From NCBI GenBank assembly GCA_016793415.1, contig JAEUMC010000946.1, positions 1 to 6,303 of the forward strand: a stretch of 6,303 nt of DNA, written 5' to 3'. Source of the stretch: Devosia sp. (GTDB lineage Bacteria; Pseudomonadota; Alphaproteobacteria; Rhizobiales; Devosiaceae). A program made the position numbers and the translations under genes. This document shows positions 1 to 6,303 of the stretch, piece after piece (the first letter of the stretch is position 1; each line of letters begins with the position of its first letter). The notes under the pieces are model-generated. The model made no database searches and had not been told where the DNA came from. It worked only from the letters and a program-made list of their open reading frames with translations.

Positions 1-462
1 GTCGCCCAGCACCGAGATGAAATAACACGCGACGGCGCCGATGATCGCTTCGAGGATCAGCCGCTGCCGGCCGGAGAAACCGGCATGCGACATGCGCTTG
101 ACCTTCAGGTAATCGTCGTAAAGCCCGATGGCGCCGAACGAAACCGTCACACCCAGCACCACCCAGACATAGCCGTTCGAGAGGTTCGACCAGAGCAGGA
201 TCGAGATCACCGTCGCCGACAGGATCATCAGCCCACCCATAGTGGGAGTGCCCTTCTTGGTGAGCAGGTGCCCGGCCGGGCCATCCTCGCGGATCGGCTG
301 GCCCTTGCCCTGGCGGATGCGGAGCGCCGCGATCATGCCGGGGCCGAACAGGAACACGAAGAACAGCGCGGTCATCACCGCGCCGGCCGTCCTGAAGGTG
401 ATGTAGCGGAACACGTTGAAGGCGGCGAGGCTATCGCCCAACTGCCCGAGGAAATACAGCAT
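1..462 (-). CDS. mraY: MraY, phospho-N-acetylmuramoyl-pentapeptide transferase (N-terminal part; 3' end beyond window)
   Basis: MraY transfers phospho-MurNAc-pentapeptide from its UDP carrier to undecaprenyl phosphate at the inner membrane, giving lipid I. The first 154 residues are visible; the family is usually about 360, so the gene runs off the low-coordinate edge. Recognisable blocks are [10 protein letters not shown] (15-24), the TPTMGG loop (72-77) after a KKG, and the paired aspartates D116-D117 in [12 protein letters not shown]. These match the catalytic DD pair of the family (D115/D116 in E. coli). Hydrophobic stretches at about 26-47, 78-91, 98-115 and 136-152 fit its first membrane helices. 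The HHH motif of the family lies outside the window. The ATG at 462 gives MLYFLGQ, the usual MraY beginning, 24 bases after the murF stop. That stop is in the same frame, so the start cannot lie further upstream. Only a weak purine-rich stretch (GGGTGGGA, 480-473) serves as ribosome site, suggesting translation coupled to murF. Identification is firm. Confidence 0.97.
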   Translation of the reverse strand, partial: MLYFLGQLGDSLAAFNVFRYITFRTAGAVMTALFFVFLFGPGMIAALRIRQGKGQPIREDGPAGHLLTKKGTPTMGGLMILSATVISILLWSNLSNGYVWVVLGVTVSFGAIGLYDDYLKVKRMSHAGFSGRQRLILEAIIGAVACYFISVLGD

Positions 463-486
463 GCTGTTGGTGTCCCACCCGTCGGA

Positions 487-1911
487 CTAGACGTTCTGGA
501 AGCGCTCGCGGATCTTCTGCACCAAGGGTGAGAGGCGGACGCCTTTCGACCCTTTGACCATAACTGCGTCGCCATAGGCAAGCGCCGAGAGAACGGTATC
601 ACTGATCTCCTCGGCGGTCGGCATATGGGTCACACCGGGGATGTCGCGATCGCTTTCGGCGCGATGCCGGAGCTCATCGGCAAGCGAGCGCATCGCGGCG
701 CCGACCAGGTAGATCTCGGTTGCCCCGGTCTTCAGCACCGCGTTGGCCAGTCCTGCATGCAGCTGCGGCCCCTGCGGCCCCATCTCCAGCATGTCGCCCA
801 GCACCAGGAACTTGCGCCCCTCAGGCGGTCGCACCGAGCTGTAGAGATCCATCGCGGCGGTCATCGAGGCGACATTGGCGTTGTAGCTCTCGTCCACCAG
901 CAGCAGCGGCTTGGCATTGGGCCCGAGCCGCAGCGTCAGCCCCCTGCCCTCCGGCGCGCCGAACTTGGCGAGCGCCGCAATGGCTGTGCGGGTACCCTCG
1001 CCCGAGATCTGCGCCACGGCGAGCGCTGCCACGGCGTTGGCCACCATATGGCGGCCCGGCACCTGCAGGCGGAGGTCATAACGGTCGGCGCCATGCGTCA
1101 CCTCGGCCAGCGTCGTACTGGCGGAGGTATCGACCCGCCCGATGCGCCAATCGGCGCTCTCGTCGAAGCCATAGGTCACGACCTTGCCGACACCGGCCGC
1201 ACGGGCGTGGGCGAACAGGATATGGAGGTGATCGTGGTCGGCATTGAGCAGCGCCGTGCCGCCCGGCTCGAGGCCAAGAAAGATCTCGGCCTTGGCCGCG
1301 GCGATATCGGCCACCGAGTTGAAGAACTCGAGATGCGCTGCCGCCACCGTAGTGATGACAGCGATATGCGGGCGCACCATCCTGACCAGCGGGGTGATCT
1401 CGCCCGCATGGTTCATCCCGATCTCGAACACGCCGAACTGTGCTTCGCGCGGCAGGCGCGCCAGCATCAGCGGCACACCCCAGTGGTTGTTGAAGCTCTT
1501 GATCGAGTAGTGCGTCTCGCCATAGGCGGCGAGCACGGTGCGGATCGCCTCCTTGGTCGTGGTCTTGCCGGCGCTGCCGGTCACCGCAACGATCTGGCCA
1601 CGGTTGCGCGCCCGCGCCGCAATGCCGAGCTGCTCGAGCGCCTTGAGCGTATCGGGCACGACGATCAGGTTCTTGCCGCCATGCGCGGCGTGGTACGCCT
1701 CCGACACCAGCGCGGCGGTGGCACCGGCTTCGATCGCCTTACCGACGAAATCGTGCCCGTCATGCGTATCGCCGCGAATGGCGACGAACAGCGCCTCGGG
1801 GGCAATTTCGCGGGAATCGATGGAGATCGAGGCGATCGGGCCGTCCGACAGGCCTTCGGGCCGGCCGCCGGTGGCTTTGACGACCTCGGCGACGGTCCAG
1901 AGCGGTCGCAT
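487..1911 (-). CDS. murF: MurF, UDP-N-acetylmuramoyl-tripeptide--D-alanyl-D-alanine ligase
   Basis: MurF is a cytoplasmic Mur ligase that uses ATP to add D-Ala-D-Ala to UDP-MurNAc-tripeptide, completing the pentapeptide precursor. The 474-residue length is normal. The N-terminal UDP-substrate domain is seen in ISIDSREIAPEALFVAIRG (29-47). The central ATPase domain starts with the P-loop TGSAGKTTTKE (111-121), followed by SFNNHWGVP (139-147), EIGMNHAGEI (163-172) and AAKAEIF (205-211). The NNxxGVP and GMNH blocks separate MurF from MurC, MurD and MurE. The C-terminal ligase domain shows VDESYNANVASM (339-350), LGDMLEMG (371-378) and VKGSKGVRL (452-460). The ATG at 1911 lies 5 bases after the murE stop and follows an AAGGA that overlaps the last codons of murE. 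It gives MRPLWTVAEV, a normal MurF N-terminus. The gene ends in TAG. It sits between murE and mraY, the steps just before and just after it in the pathway. No defect is visible. Confidence 0.98.
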   Translation of the reverse strand: MRPLWTVAEVVKATGGRPEGLSDGPIASISIDSREIAPEALFVAIRGDTHDGHDFVGKAIEAGATAALVSEAYHAAHGGKNLIVVPDTLKALEQLGIAARARNRGQIVAVTGSAGKTTTKEAIRTVLAAYGETHYSIKSFNNHWGVPLMLARLPREAQFGVFEIGMNHAGEITPLVRMVRPHIAVITTVAAAHLEFFNSVADIAAAKAEIFLGLEPGGTALLNADHDHLHILFAHARAAGVGKVVTYGFDESADWRIGRVDTSASTTLAEVTHGADRYDLRLQVPGRHMVANAVAALAVAQISGEGTRTAIAALAKFGAPEGRGLTLRLGPNAKPLLLVDESYNANVASMTAAMDLYSSVRPPEGRKFLVLGDMLEMGPQGPQLHAGLANAVLKTGATEIYLVGAAMRSLADELRHRAESDRDIPGVTHMPTAEEISDTVLSALAYGDAVMVKGSKGVRLSPLVQKIRERFQNV

Positions 1912-1916
1912 CGGCG

Positions 1917-3359
1917 CTACAATCCTTTCAGCGTCTCCAGCACCACTTCGTGGTCGGAGAAATGGTGCTTGGTGGTGCCGATGATCTGATAGTCCTCGTG
2001 GCCCTTGCCCGCAATCAGCAGCACGTCTCCCGGCTGCAGACGTGAAATACCGGTCTCGATCGCCTTGCGGCGGTCGCCGACTTCCAGTGCCTTGGGCACT
2101 GCCGCGAGGATTTCGGCACGAATCGTCGCGGCGTCCTCGGTGCGCGGATTGTCGTCGGTGACGATCACATCGTCGGCCAGCCGCTCGGCCACATCGCCCA
2201 TGATCGGGCGCTTGCCCTTGTCGCGGTCGCCGCCGCAGCCGAACACCAGCCGCAGCTTGCCTTTGGCATAGGGCCTGAGCGCTTCGAGCGCCGTCTCCAG
2301 CGCCACCGGCTTGTGCGAATAATCGACGAAGATCGCCGCCCCATTGTGCTCGGCGACCAGTTCCAGCCGGCCCTTGGCGCCCTTGAGCTGCTCCAGCGCC
2401 TTCACCGCCTTGTCGGCCGGCGCACCGGTGGCGACGGCCAGCGCCAGGGCCACGGCCGCGTTGCTGGCCTGGAACGCCCCGGTAAGCGGCAGCAGGAAGC
2501 TGACCGGCTCGCCGACCATCCGGCCGGTGACCCGCTGCCCATAGCCCTCGTTGCGGATGTCGGTAAGCTCGAGGAACGCCCCCTCCTTGCCCACCGTCAT
2601 CAGCGTCGCGCCCCGGTCGAGCGCCGCGAACAGGAACGGCGTATGCTCGGGATCATCGGCATTGACCACCGCCGCGCCACCATCGGCGATCAGATCGGTG
2701 AACAGACGGAGCTTGGCATCGCGATAGGTTTCCATATCGCGGTGATAGTCGAGGTGATCGCGGCTGAGGTTGGTGAAGGCCACCGCGTTGAAGCGGATGC
2801 CGTCGACCCGCCGCTGGTCGAGCCCCTGGCTCGACGCTTCCATGGCGATATGGCCAATGCCTTCGGCCCTGAGTTCGCCGAGGTCGCGATGCAGCGACAG
2901 CGCGTCCGAGGTGGTGAGCTCGCGCGGCCGGATGCCGGCCCTGGTCTCGACCCCCACCGTGCCGAGGCTGGCCGCGGCGATGCCGCACGCATCCCAGATT
3001 TGGCGCACGAACGAGACGATCGAGGATTTGCCATTGGTGCCGGTGACGGCCACGGAGACATCGGGCTGCGGCGCGAACTGCCGCGCCGCGGCCTGTGCAT
3101 AGGCCGCCCGCACATCCTCGACCAGCACCACCGGGATACCCGGATCGGCTTCCGGCTGGCGATCGCTGATCATCACGCTGGCGCCGCGACCGACGGCCTG
3201 GGCGGCAAAACCGTCGCCATGCACGCGGGTGCCGGGCAGCGCGAAAAACGCCTCGCCGCGGCCGATGGCGCGGCTGTCGGCATTGATGCCCTCGACGTCG
3301 ATGGCCGGAACGGTCGGGGCTCCTGCCCCTTTCAGCAGTTCTGTGAGCGCGAAGGGCAC
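1917..3359 (-). CDS. murE: MurE, UDP-N-acetylmuramoyl-L-alanyl-D-glutamate--2,6-diaminopimelate ligase
   Basis: MurE adds the third stem-peptide residue to UDP-MurNAc-L-Ala-D-Glu in the cytoplasm, using ATP. DNPR at 403-406 (TDDNPRTED) is the signature for meso-diaminopimelate rather than lysine. Other motifs are INADSR (25-30) in the UDP-binding domain, the P-loop TGTNGKSS (106-113), MEASSQGL (173-180), FTNLSRDHLDYH (195-206) with K216 as the likely carbamylated lysine, GCGGDRDKGKRP (374-385) and GKGHEDYQ (451-458). The P-loop has serine where most MurE have threonine, a conservative change. The usual YAHxPDAL block reads YSHKPVAL here. I place the start at GTG 3359, 19 bases after the ftsI stop and preceded by a weak GAGAAGA. 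This gives MPFALTELL and 480 residues, a normal length. An in-frame ATG at 3455 would give 512 residues, but its first 25 or so codons lie inside ftsI and look nothing like a MurE N-terminus. The function is firm; the start is inferred. Confidence 0.97.
   Translation of the reverse strand: MPFALTELLKGAGAPTVPAIDVEGINADSRAIGRGEAFFALPGTRVHGDGFAAQAVGRGASVMISDRQPEADPGIPVVLVEDVRAAYAQAAARQFAPQPDVSVAVTGTNGKSSIVSFVRQIWDACGIAAASLGTVGVETRAGIRPRELTTSDALSLHRDLGELRAEGIGHIAMEASSQGLDQRRVDGIRFNAVAFTNLSRDHLDYHRDMETYRDAKLRLFTDLIADGGAAVVNADDPEHTPFLFAALDRGATLMTVGKEGAFLELTDIRNEGYGQRVTGRMVGEPVSFLLPLTGAFQASNAAVALALAVATGAPADKAVKALEQLKGAKGRLELVAEHNGAAIFVDYSHKPVALETALEALRPYAKGKLRLVFGCGGDRDKGKRPIMGDVAERLADDVIVTDDNPRTEDAATIRAEILAAVPKALEVGDRRKAIETGISRLQPGDVLLIAGKGHEDYQIIGTTKHHFSDHEVVLETLKGL
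1923..1927 (-). promoter_or_regulatory. Ribosome binding site of murF
   Basis: AAGGA on the minus strand lies in the last lysine and glycine codons of murE, 11 bases before the murF ATG at 1911. The spacing is a little long, but it is the only Shine-Dalgarno-like match there, and it supports the 1911 start. Confidence 0.5.
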
Positions 3360-3363
3360 GCTT

Positions 3364-3370
3364 TCTTCTC
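3364..3370 (-). promoter_or_regulatory. Weak ribosome binding site supporting the murE GTG start
   Basis: GAGAAGA on the minus strand lies four bases before the GTG at 3359, in the 19-base gap after ftsI. It is purine-rich but a poor match to GGAGG. It is listed because it helps choose GTG 3359 over the ATG at 3455 inside ftsI. Confidence 0.4.
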
Positions 3371-3378
3371 GAATGGCT

Positions 3379-5103
3379 TCAGCGGAGTTCGACTGGGACA
3401 AGGCTCGTATCCAACATTTCGCTGAAGTCGGGCGCGATTCCAAGCATCGGCGCAACCCGCTGCACCACGCGACCCGTCACCTGGCCGGCATTCCAGCCGG
3501 CGGTATGACCCGACTGGGCATTTTCGTCCTGCGGTTCGTCGACGATCACCACCATGGCGTAGCGTGGATTGTCGAGCGGGAAAGCCGAGGCGAATACCGC
3601 AAAGGTCTTGTCCGACGAATATGACCTTCCGACGACCTTTTCGGCGGTACCAGTCTTGCCGCCGACCCGATAGCCGTTGGCCAGCTTGTTCATCTGCGTG
3701 CCGGAGCCCTCGAGCGCGTTGAGGCGCATCAGGTAGCGGATCTCGGCGCTGGTCGAGGGCGAGATCACCTGCTCGTAGAGCTGGCGCGCTTCGGCTTCGC
3801 TGCGCTTGTAGAGCGTGGGCGGCACCATGTTGCCGTCATTGACGAAGGCGGCGACGGCGCGAACCATGTGCAGCGGCGACACCGACAGGCCATGCCCGAA
3901 GCTCGAGGTCGCGGCCACGATCTCGGAGAACTTGTCCGGCACCTTCGGCTTGCGCATTTCCGGTAGTTCGAACGGCACGGTCTTGTCCATGCCGATCTTC
4001 GACAGAAAGGCGCGGAAGTCGTCCTTGCCCAGCTGCTGCATGATCTTGATGGTGCCGATGTTGGACGAGTATTTGTAGACTTCGGGCACGCTCAGCACGC
4101 GGTGCTTGCCGTGGAAATCGTCGATGGTGAAGCGCCCGAAGCGCACGCCGAAGCGGGCGTCGAACTGATCGGTGATCCGCACCTTGCCACTGTCGAGCGC
4201 CCCGGCCAGCGTCACCGTCTTGAAGGTCGAGCCGAGCTCGTAAATGCCTGAGGTGATGCGGTTGAAGCGGTCGTTCTTCACCCCGTTATAGTCCTGGAAC
4301 AGGGTCGCGGGGTTGTTCGGGTCGAAATCCGGCAGCGACGCCAGCGCGACGATCTCGCCGGTCTTCACGTCCATCATCACGCCGGCGGCAGCGATCGCCT
4401 TGTAGCGCACCAGCGCATCCTGCAACTGCTCGTACATGACATGCTGCACGCGCAGGTCGATGGCGAGGTTCACCGGCGTCATCTCGTTGCCGCGGGCGAG
4501 CCCGATCGACTGCAGCAGCGCCAGGCTGTCGTCGTCCATGTGCTTTTCGATGCCCATGGTGCCCTGGTTGTCGATATTGACCGAGCCCAGGATATGCGAG
4601 GCCTCCTGCCCCGAGGGATAGAAGCGCTTGCTCTCGGTGACGAAATCCAGCCCGGGAATGCCGAGCTGGAAGATTTTCTCCTCGATTGCCGGGGTCAGCT
4701 CGCGCTTCACCCAGACGAAGCCCTTGTCGCCGCTGAGGCGCTTGCGCAGCCAATCCTCGTCGAGGTCGGGCAGCACGGTGCGTAGCTTCTGCACGGCTTC
4801 TTCGACGTCGATGATGCGGCGCGGCTCGGCGAACAGCGAGGGCACGCGGATATCGACCGCCATCTCCAGCCCATTGCGATCGAGCACCGGGGGGCGGCTG
4901 GCAGTGATGACGTCGCGTTCGATACCTTCGATGGTGGAATCGGTAACCGTGGCGCCCAGTTGGATCAGCCGGCCACCGACGGTGCCGAACACCAGCACCA
5001 GCGCGACAATGACCCAGCGGATGCGCGCCTTGGTGAGATTGCCGCGTGATTTCCGCCCGCCGTCGAGCGAGATGGTTTCGGCGCCTTCGGTGATGATCGC
5101 CAT
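3379..5103 (-). CDS. ftsI: FtsI (PBP3), septal peptidoglycan D,D-transpeptidase
   Basis: FtsI is the class B penicillin-binding protein that cross-links septal peptidoglycan, working with FtsW and the FtsQLB complex on the periplasmic face of the inner membrane. The 574-residue protein has a cytoplasmic N-terminus of about 28 residues rich in K/R, one membrane anchor at about 29-50, and the non-catalytic domain opening with ASRPPVLDRNG (68-78). ESKRFYPSGQEASHILG (157-173) is another conserved block of that domain. The transpeptidase domain carries all three active-site motifs: S292-TFK-295 with the acylated serine, S346-S-N348, and K483-T-G485 in GGKTGTAEK. The ATG at 5103 directly abuts the TAG of ftsL and has a GAGG eight bases upstream. 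The gene ends in TGA. A tail of about 15 residues follows the last recognisable domain sequence. The spacing to ftsL implies tight translational coupling, which suits their shared complex. The protein is the expected target of beta-lactams; no disruption is seen. Confidence 0.98.
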   Translation of the reverse strand: MAIITEGAETISLDGGRKSRGNLTKARIRWVIVALVLVFGTVGGRLIQLGATVTDSTIEGIERDVITASRPPVLDRNGLEMAVDIRVPSLFAEPRRIIDVEEAVQKLRTVLPDLDEDWLRKRLSGDKGFVWVKRELTPAIEEKIFQLGIPGLDFVTESKRFYPSGQEASHILGSVNIDNQGTMGIEKHMDDDSLALLQSIGLARGNEMTPVNLAIDLRVQHVMYEQLQDALVRYKAIAAAGVMMDVKTGEIVALASLPDFDPNNPATLFQDYNGVKNDRFNRITSGIYELGSTFKTVTLAGALDSGKVRITDQFDARFGVRFGRFTIDDFHGKHRVLSVPEVYKYSSNIGTIKIMQQLGKDDFRAFLSKIGMDKTVPFELPEMRKPKVPDKFSEIVAATSSFGHGLSVSPLHMVRAVAAFVNDGNMVPPTLYKRSEAEARQLYEQVISPSTSAEIRYLMRLNALEGSGTQMNKLANGYRVGGKTGTAEKVVGRSYSSDKTFAVFASAFPLDNPRYAMVVIVDEPQDENAQSGHTAGWNAGQVTGRVVQRVAPMLGIAPDFSEMLDTSLVPVELR

Positions 5104-5478
5104 CTAGTTGGCCTCGATCAGCTGTTCGATCGGGTCGATGCCCGCATCGAGCGAGGAAAGCAGCGCGTCGAGCGCCGCGGTATCGGGTGCGGCGGGGCGC
5201 ATCGGCAGGTTGTCCATGCGGCCGAACTGATCCTGCGCCGTCGGCACCAGGGCCAGCGCTTCCTGGTGACGCGCGACGATCGGCGCCACATGCGCCGGCT
5301 GGTTGAGATACGACCAGTCGGCCTTGAGCAGGCTGAGATCACCCTCCTGCCGATCGATCTTGCGCTCCAGCGCCACCTTGTCGCTGGCAATGTCCTCGAC
5401 CGAGTATTTCAGCGCGTAGACGCCGACCAGCCCGACGAGGCTGGTGCAGACCATCACGGCATTGAGCATCTTGATCAT
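5104..5478 (-). CDS. ftsL: FtsL, small bitopic cell division protein
   Basis: FtsL is a divisome scaffold protein that in other bacteria pairs with FtsB through a periplasmic coiled coil and helps switch on FtsW/FtsI. The 124-residue product has almost no cytoplasmic part. One membrane helix runs at about 4-23 (MLNAVMVCTSLVGLVGVYAL). A charged helical stretch, likely coiled coil, follows at about 27-58, and then the block LKADWSYLNQPAHV (51-64), typical of alphaproteobacterial FtsL. The C-terminal half (about 90-124) is alanine- and proline-rich, then acidic, and probably variable between species. FtsL is poorly conserved in general, so position between rsmH and ftsI supports the call as much as sequence does. 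The ATG at 5478 overlaps the rsmH stop as ATGA and has a good GAGGTG site. A second ATG three codons later (MIKM) is possible but would remove the lysine that precedes the membrane helix. The gene ends in TAG, directly followed by the ftsI start. Confidence 0.93.
   Translation of the reverse strand: MIKMLNAVMVCTSLVGLVGVYALKYSVEDIASDKVALERKIDRQEGDLSLLKADWSYLNQPAHVAPIVARHQEALALVPTAQDQFGRMDNLPMRPAAPDTAALDALLSSLDAGIDPIEQLIEAN
5112..5115 (-). promoter_or_regulatory. Ribosome binding site of ftsI
   Basis: GAGG on the minus strand sits eight bases before the ftsI ATG at 5103, within the last codons of ftsL. With the TAG-ATG junction it implies that ribosomes ending ftsL can restart directly on ftsI. 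Confidence 0.65.
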
Positions 5479-6303
5479 GCGGCACCTCGCGACAGCGGCA
5501 CGCCCAGCCCGGCATAGCTGGTGGCGCGGGCCGGCGCCGTCGTCCGCACCCCGGCGCGCAGCGTCGCCGAGCGCGAACGCGGATTACGCCCAAGCTCGGC
5601 AGCACCAGCCTTCAGCGCCTTGCCGGCGCGCGCCCAGCGCGGCGCTTCCTGCACCACCTGCGGCAGGTGGCGCGACTGCGTCGGCGCCCCCTTCTCGGGG
5701 TCGAAGAAGCGTTTGACGATCCGGTCTTCGAGGGAATGGAAGGTGACGACGGCAAGCCGCCCGCCCTCGCCCAGCAGCCGCTCGCTGGCGAACAGCCCCT
5801 CGACCAGTTGGTCGAACTCGCCGTTCACCGCAATGCGCAGCGCCTGGAAGCTGCGGGTCGCGGGATGCGCATCGCCGGGCTTCCGCCCAATGGTCTTTTC
5901 GATGAGACGCGCCAGCTGCGTGGTGGTCGAAATCGGCGCCGTAGCGCGCGCTGCGACGACGGCGCTGGCGATACGGCGCGACTTGCGTTCCTCGCCGAAG
6001 GCAAACAGCAGGTTTGCGAGTTCGGCCTCATCGAGCGTGTTCACCAGGTCGGCGGCCGACTCGCCCTCCGACGACATGCGCATGTCGAGCGGGCCTTCCT
6101 GCATGAACGAGAAGCCGCGCTGCGCCTGGTCGAGCTGCATCGACGAAACGCCGATATCGAGCACCACGCCATCGACCGGCCCATCGGCCAGCTCATCCAG
6201 GTTGGAAAAGGTGCCTGCTACGAACTTGAACCGGTGCGGGAAATCGGCGCCGAGCCGCTCGGCATGCGGCAACACCGAGGGGTCGCGATCGAGCGCAACC
6301 ACC
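5475..6303 (-). CDS. rsmH: RsmH (MraW), 16S rRNA (cytosine-1402-N4)-methyltransferase, C-terminal part; 5' end beyond window
   Basis: RsmH uses S-adenosylmethionine to methylate N4 of C1402 in 16S rRNA, tuning decoding at the ribosomal P site; it belongs to the dcw cluster by position rather than by wall function. The 276 codons seen end in TGA. The family is usually about 310-340 residues, so roughly the first 40-60, with the first SAM-binding motif, are missing. Counting from the second visible codon, motifs are VALDRDP (2-8), DGVVLDIGVSSMQLD (44-58), RGFSFMQEGPLDMRM (62-76), FQALRIAVNGE (152-162), LAVVTFHSLEDRIVKRFF (183-200) and NPRSRSATLRA (240-250). All are characteristic of RsmH. The GTG near the window edge (6302) is an internal valine codon, not a start: it lies just before the LDRDP motif, well inside the fold. 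The last 25 residues, after LRA, look like a variable tail. The stop overlaps the ftsL start by four bases (ATGA). Confidence 0.97.
   Translation of the reverse strand, partial: VVALDRDPSVLPHAERLGADFPHRFKFVAGTFSNLDELADGPVDGVVLDIGVSSMQLDQAQRGFSFMQEGPLDMRMSSEGESAADLVNTLDEAELANLLFAFGEERKSRRIASAVVAARATAPISTTTQLARLIEKTIGRKPGDAHPATRSFQALRIAVNGEFDQLVEGLFASERLLGEGGRLAVVTFHSLEDRIVKRFFDPEKGAPTQSRHLPQVVQEAPRWARAGKALKAGAAELGRNPRSRSATLRAGVRTTAPARATSYAGLGVPLSRGAA
5483..5488 (-). promoter_or_regulatory. Ribosome binding site of ftsL
   Basis: GAGGTG on the minus strand lies four bases before the ftsL ATG at 5478, inside the end of rsmH. It is the clearest Shine-Dalgarno match in the window. It supports the 5478 start, which overlaps the rsmH stop as ATGA. 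Confidence 0.75.

Noticed and set aside
85..531. A 148-codon plus-strand open frame opposite mraY.
   Set aside because: It is a shadow of the mraY coding sequence. The minus-strand frame there gives clear MraY motifs (TPTMGG, the DD pair), while this one is charged and without any domain.
625..1989. A 454-codon open frame on the plus strand, antisense to murF and the end of murE.
   Set aside because: It is rich in Arg, His, Gly and Ala, has no recognisable domain and runs across the murF/murE boundary. It mirrors well-supported minus-strand genes. Long antisense frames are expected in GC-rich DNA.
2313..3425. A 370-codon open frame on the plus strand, antisense to murE.
   Set aside because: Its composition is the same low-information Arg/Gly/Ala/Asp mix and it has no motif. 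The opposite strand carries a complete MurE with all its family motifs.
4286..4753. A 155-codon minus-strand frame inside ftsI.
   Set aside because: It lies wholly within the PBP3 frame, on the same strand but out of phase, and is Arg/Ala/Gly-rich without motifs. It is a GC-driven shadow.
6300..6302. A GTG at the window edge as a possible start of rsmH.
   Set aside because: It encodes an internal valine just before the LDRDP motif, which lies dozens of residues into RsmH. The gene clearly continues beyond the window.
1..6303. Search for a novel system: mobile elements, CRISPR, repeats, RNA genes, terminators or an inserted gene within the dcw cluster.
   Set aside because: All six genes are in canonical order with gaps of 24 bases or less, and I saw no repeats, inverted repeats with T-runs, or foreign-looking insertions. 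This is by eye only; a fold or repeat scan could still find small structures.

Overview
The window is a compact, ordinary stretch of the division and cell wall (dcw) cluster, read entirely from the minus strand. In transcription order, from high to low coordinates, it holds rsmH (5' end cut off by the window), ftsL, ftsI, murE, murF and mraY (3' end cut off by the window). This is the conserved dcw order. mraZ would be expected just upstream, and murD and ftsW downstream, but both lie outside and are not seen.

The DNA is visibly GC-rich, with G/C strongly preferred at third codon positions. The protein sequences look alphaproteobacterial. Examples are the LKADWSYLNQP block of FtsL, the ASRPPVLDRNG block of FtsI, and a MurE that carries both the DNPR meso-diaminopimelate signature and a HKP variant in its C-terminal domain. 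I would guess Hyphomicrobiales (Rhizobiales), possibly Devosia-like, from recalled family resemblance only; no search was run. The envelope is inferred to be a Gram-negative, meso-DAP type peptidoglycan.

Region by region: 1-462 encodes the first 154 residues of MraY, which makes lipid I. 487-1911 is MurF, which adds D-Ala-D-Ala. 1917-3359 is MurE, which adds meso-DAP; a GTG start is preferred over an ATG lying inside ftsI. 3379-5103 is FtsI (PBP3), the septal transpeptidase. 5104-5478 is FtsL, a small bitopic divisome protein. 5475-6303 is the C-terminal 276 residues of RsmH, the 16S rRNA C1402 methyltransferase.

The genes are packed as one operon. rsmH and ftsL overlap by 4 bases (ATGA). 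ftsL and ftsI abut with no spacer (TAG then ATG). The remaining gaps are 19, 5 and 24 bases. No gene-free stretch exceeds 24 bases, and I see no promoter, terminator, tRNA, repeat, mobile element or CRISPR. The products cooperate: MurE and MurF complete UDP-MurNAc-pentapeptide in the cytoplasm, MraY loads it onto undecaprenyl phosphate at the inner membrane, and FtsL with FtsI directs and performs cross-linking of the resulting septal peptidoglycan.

I found no previously undescribed system. The points worth a second look are modest: the murE start choice, the in-frame amber codons separating ftsL/ftsI and murF/mraY, and small motif variants in MurE.
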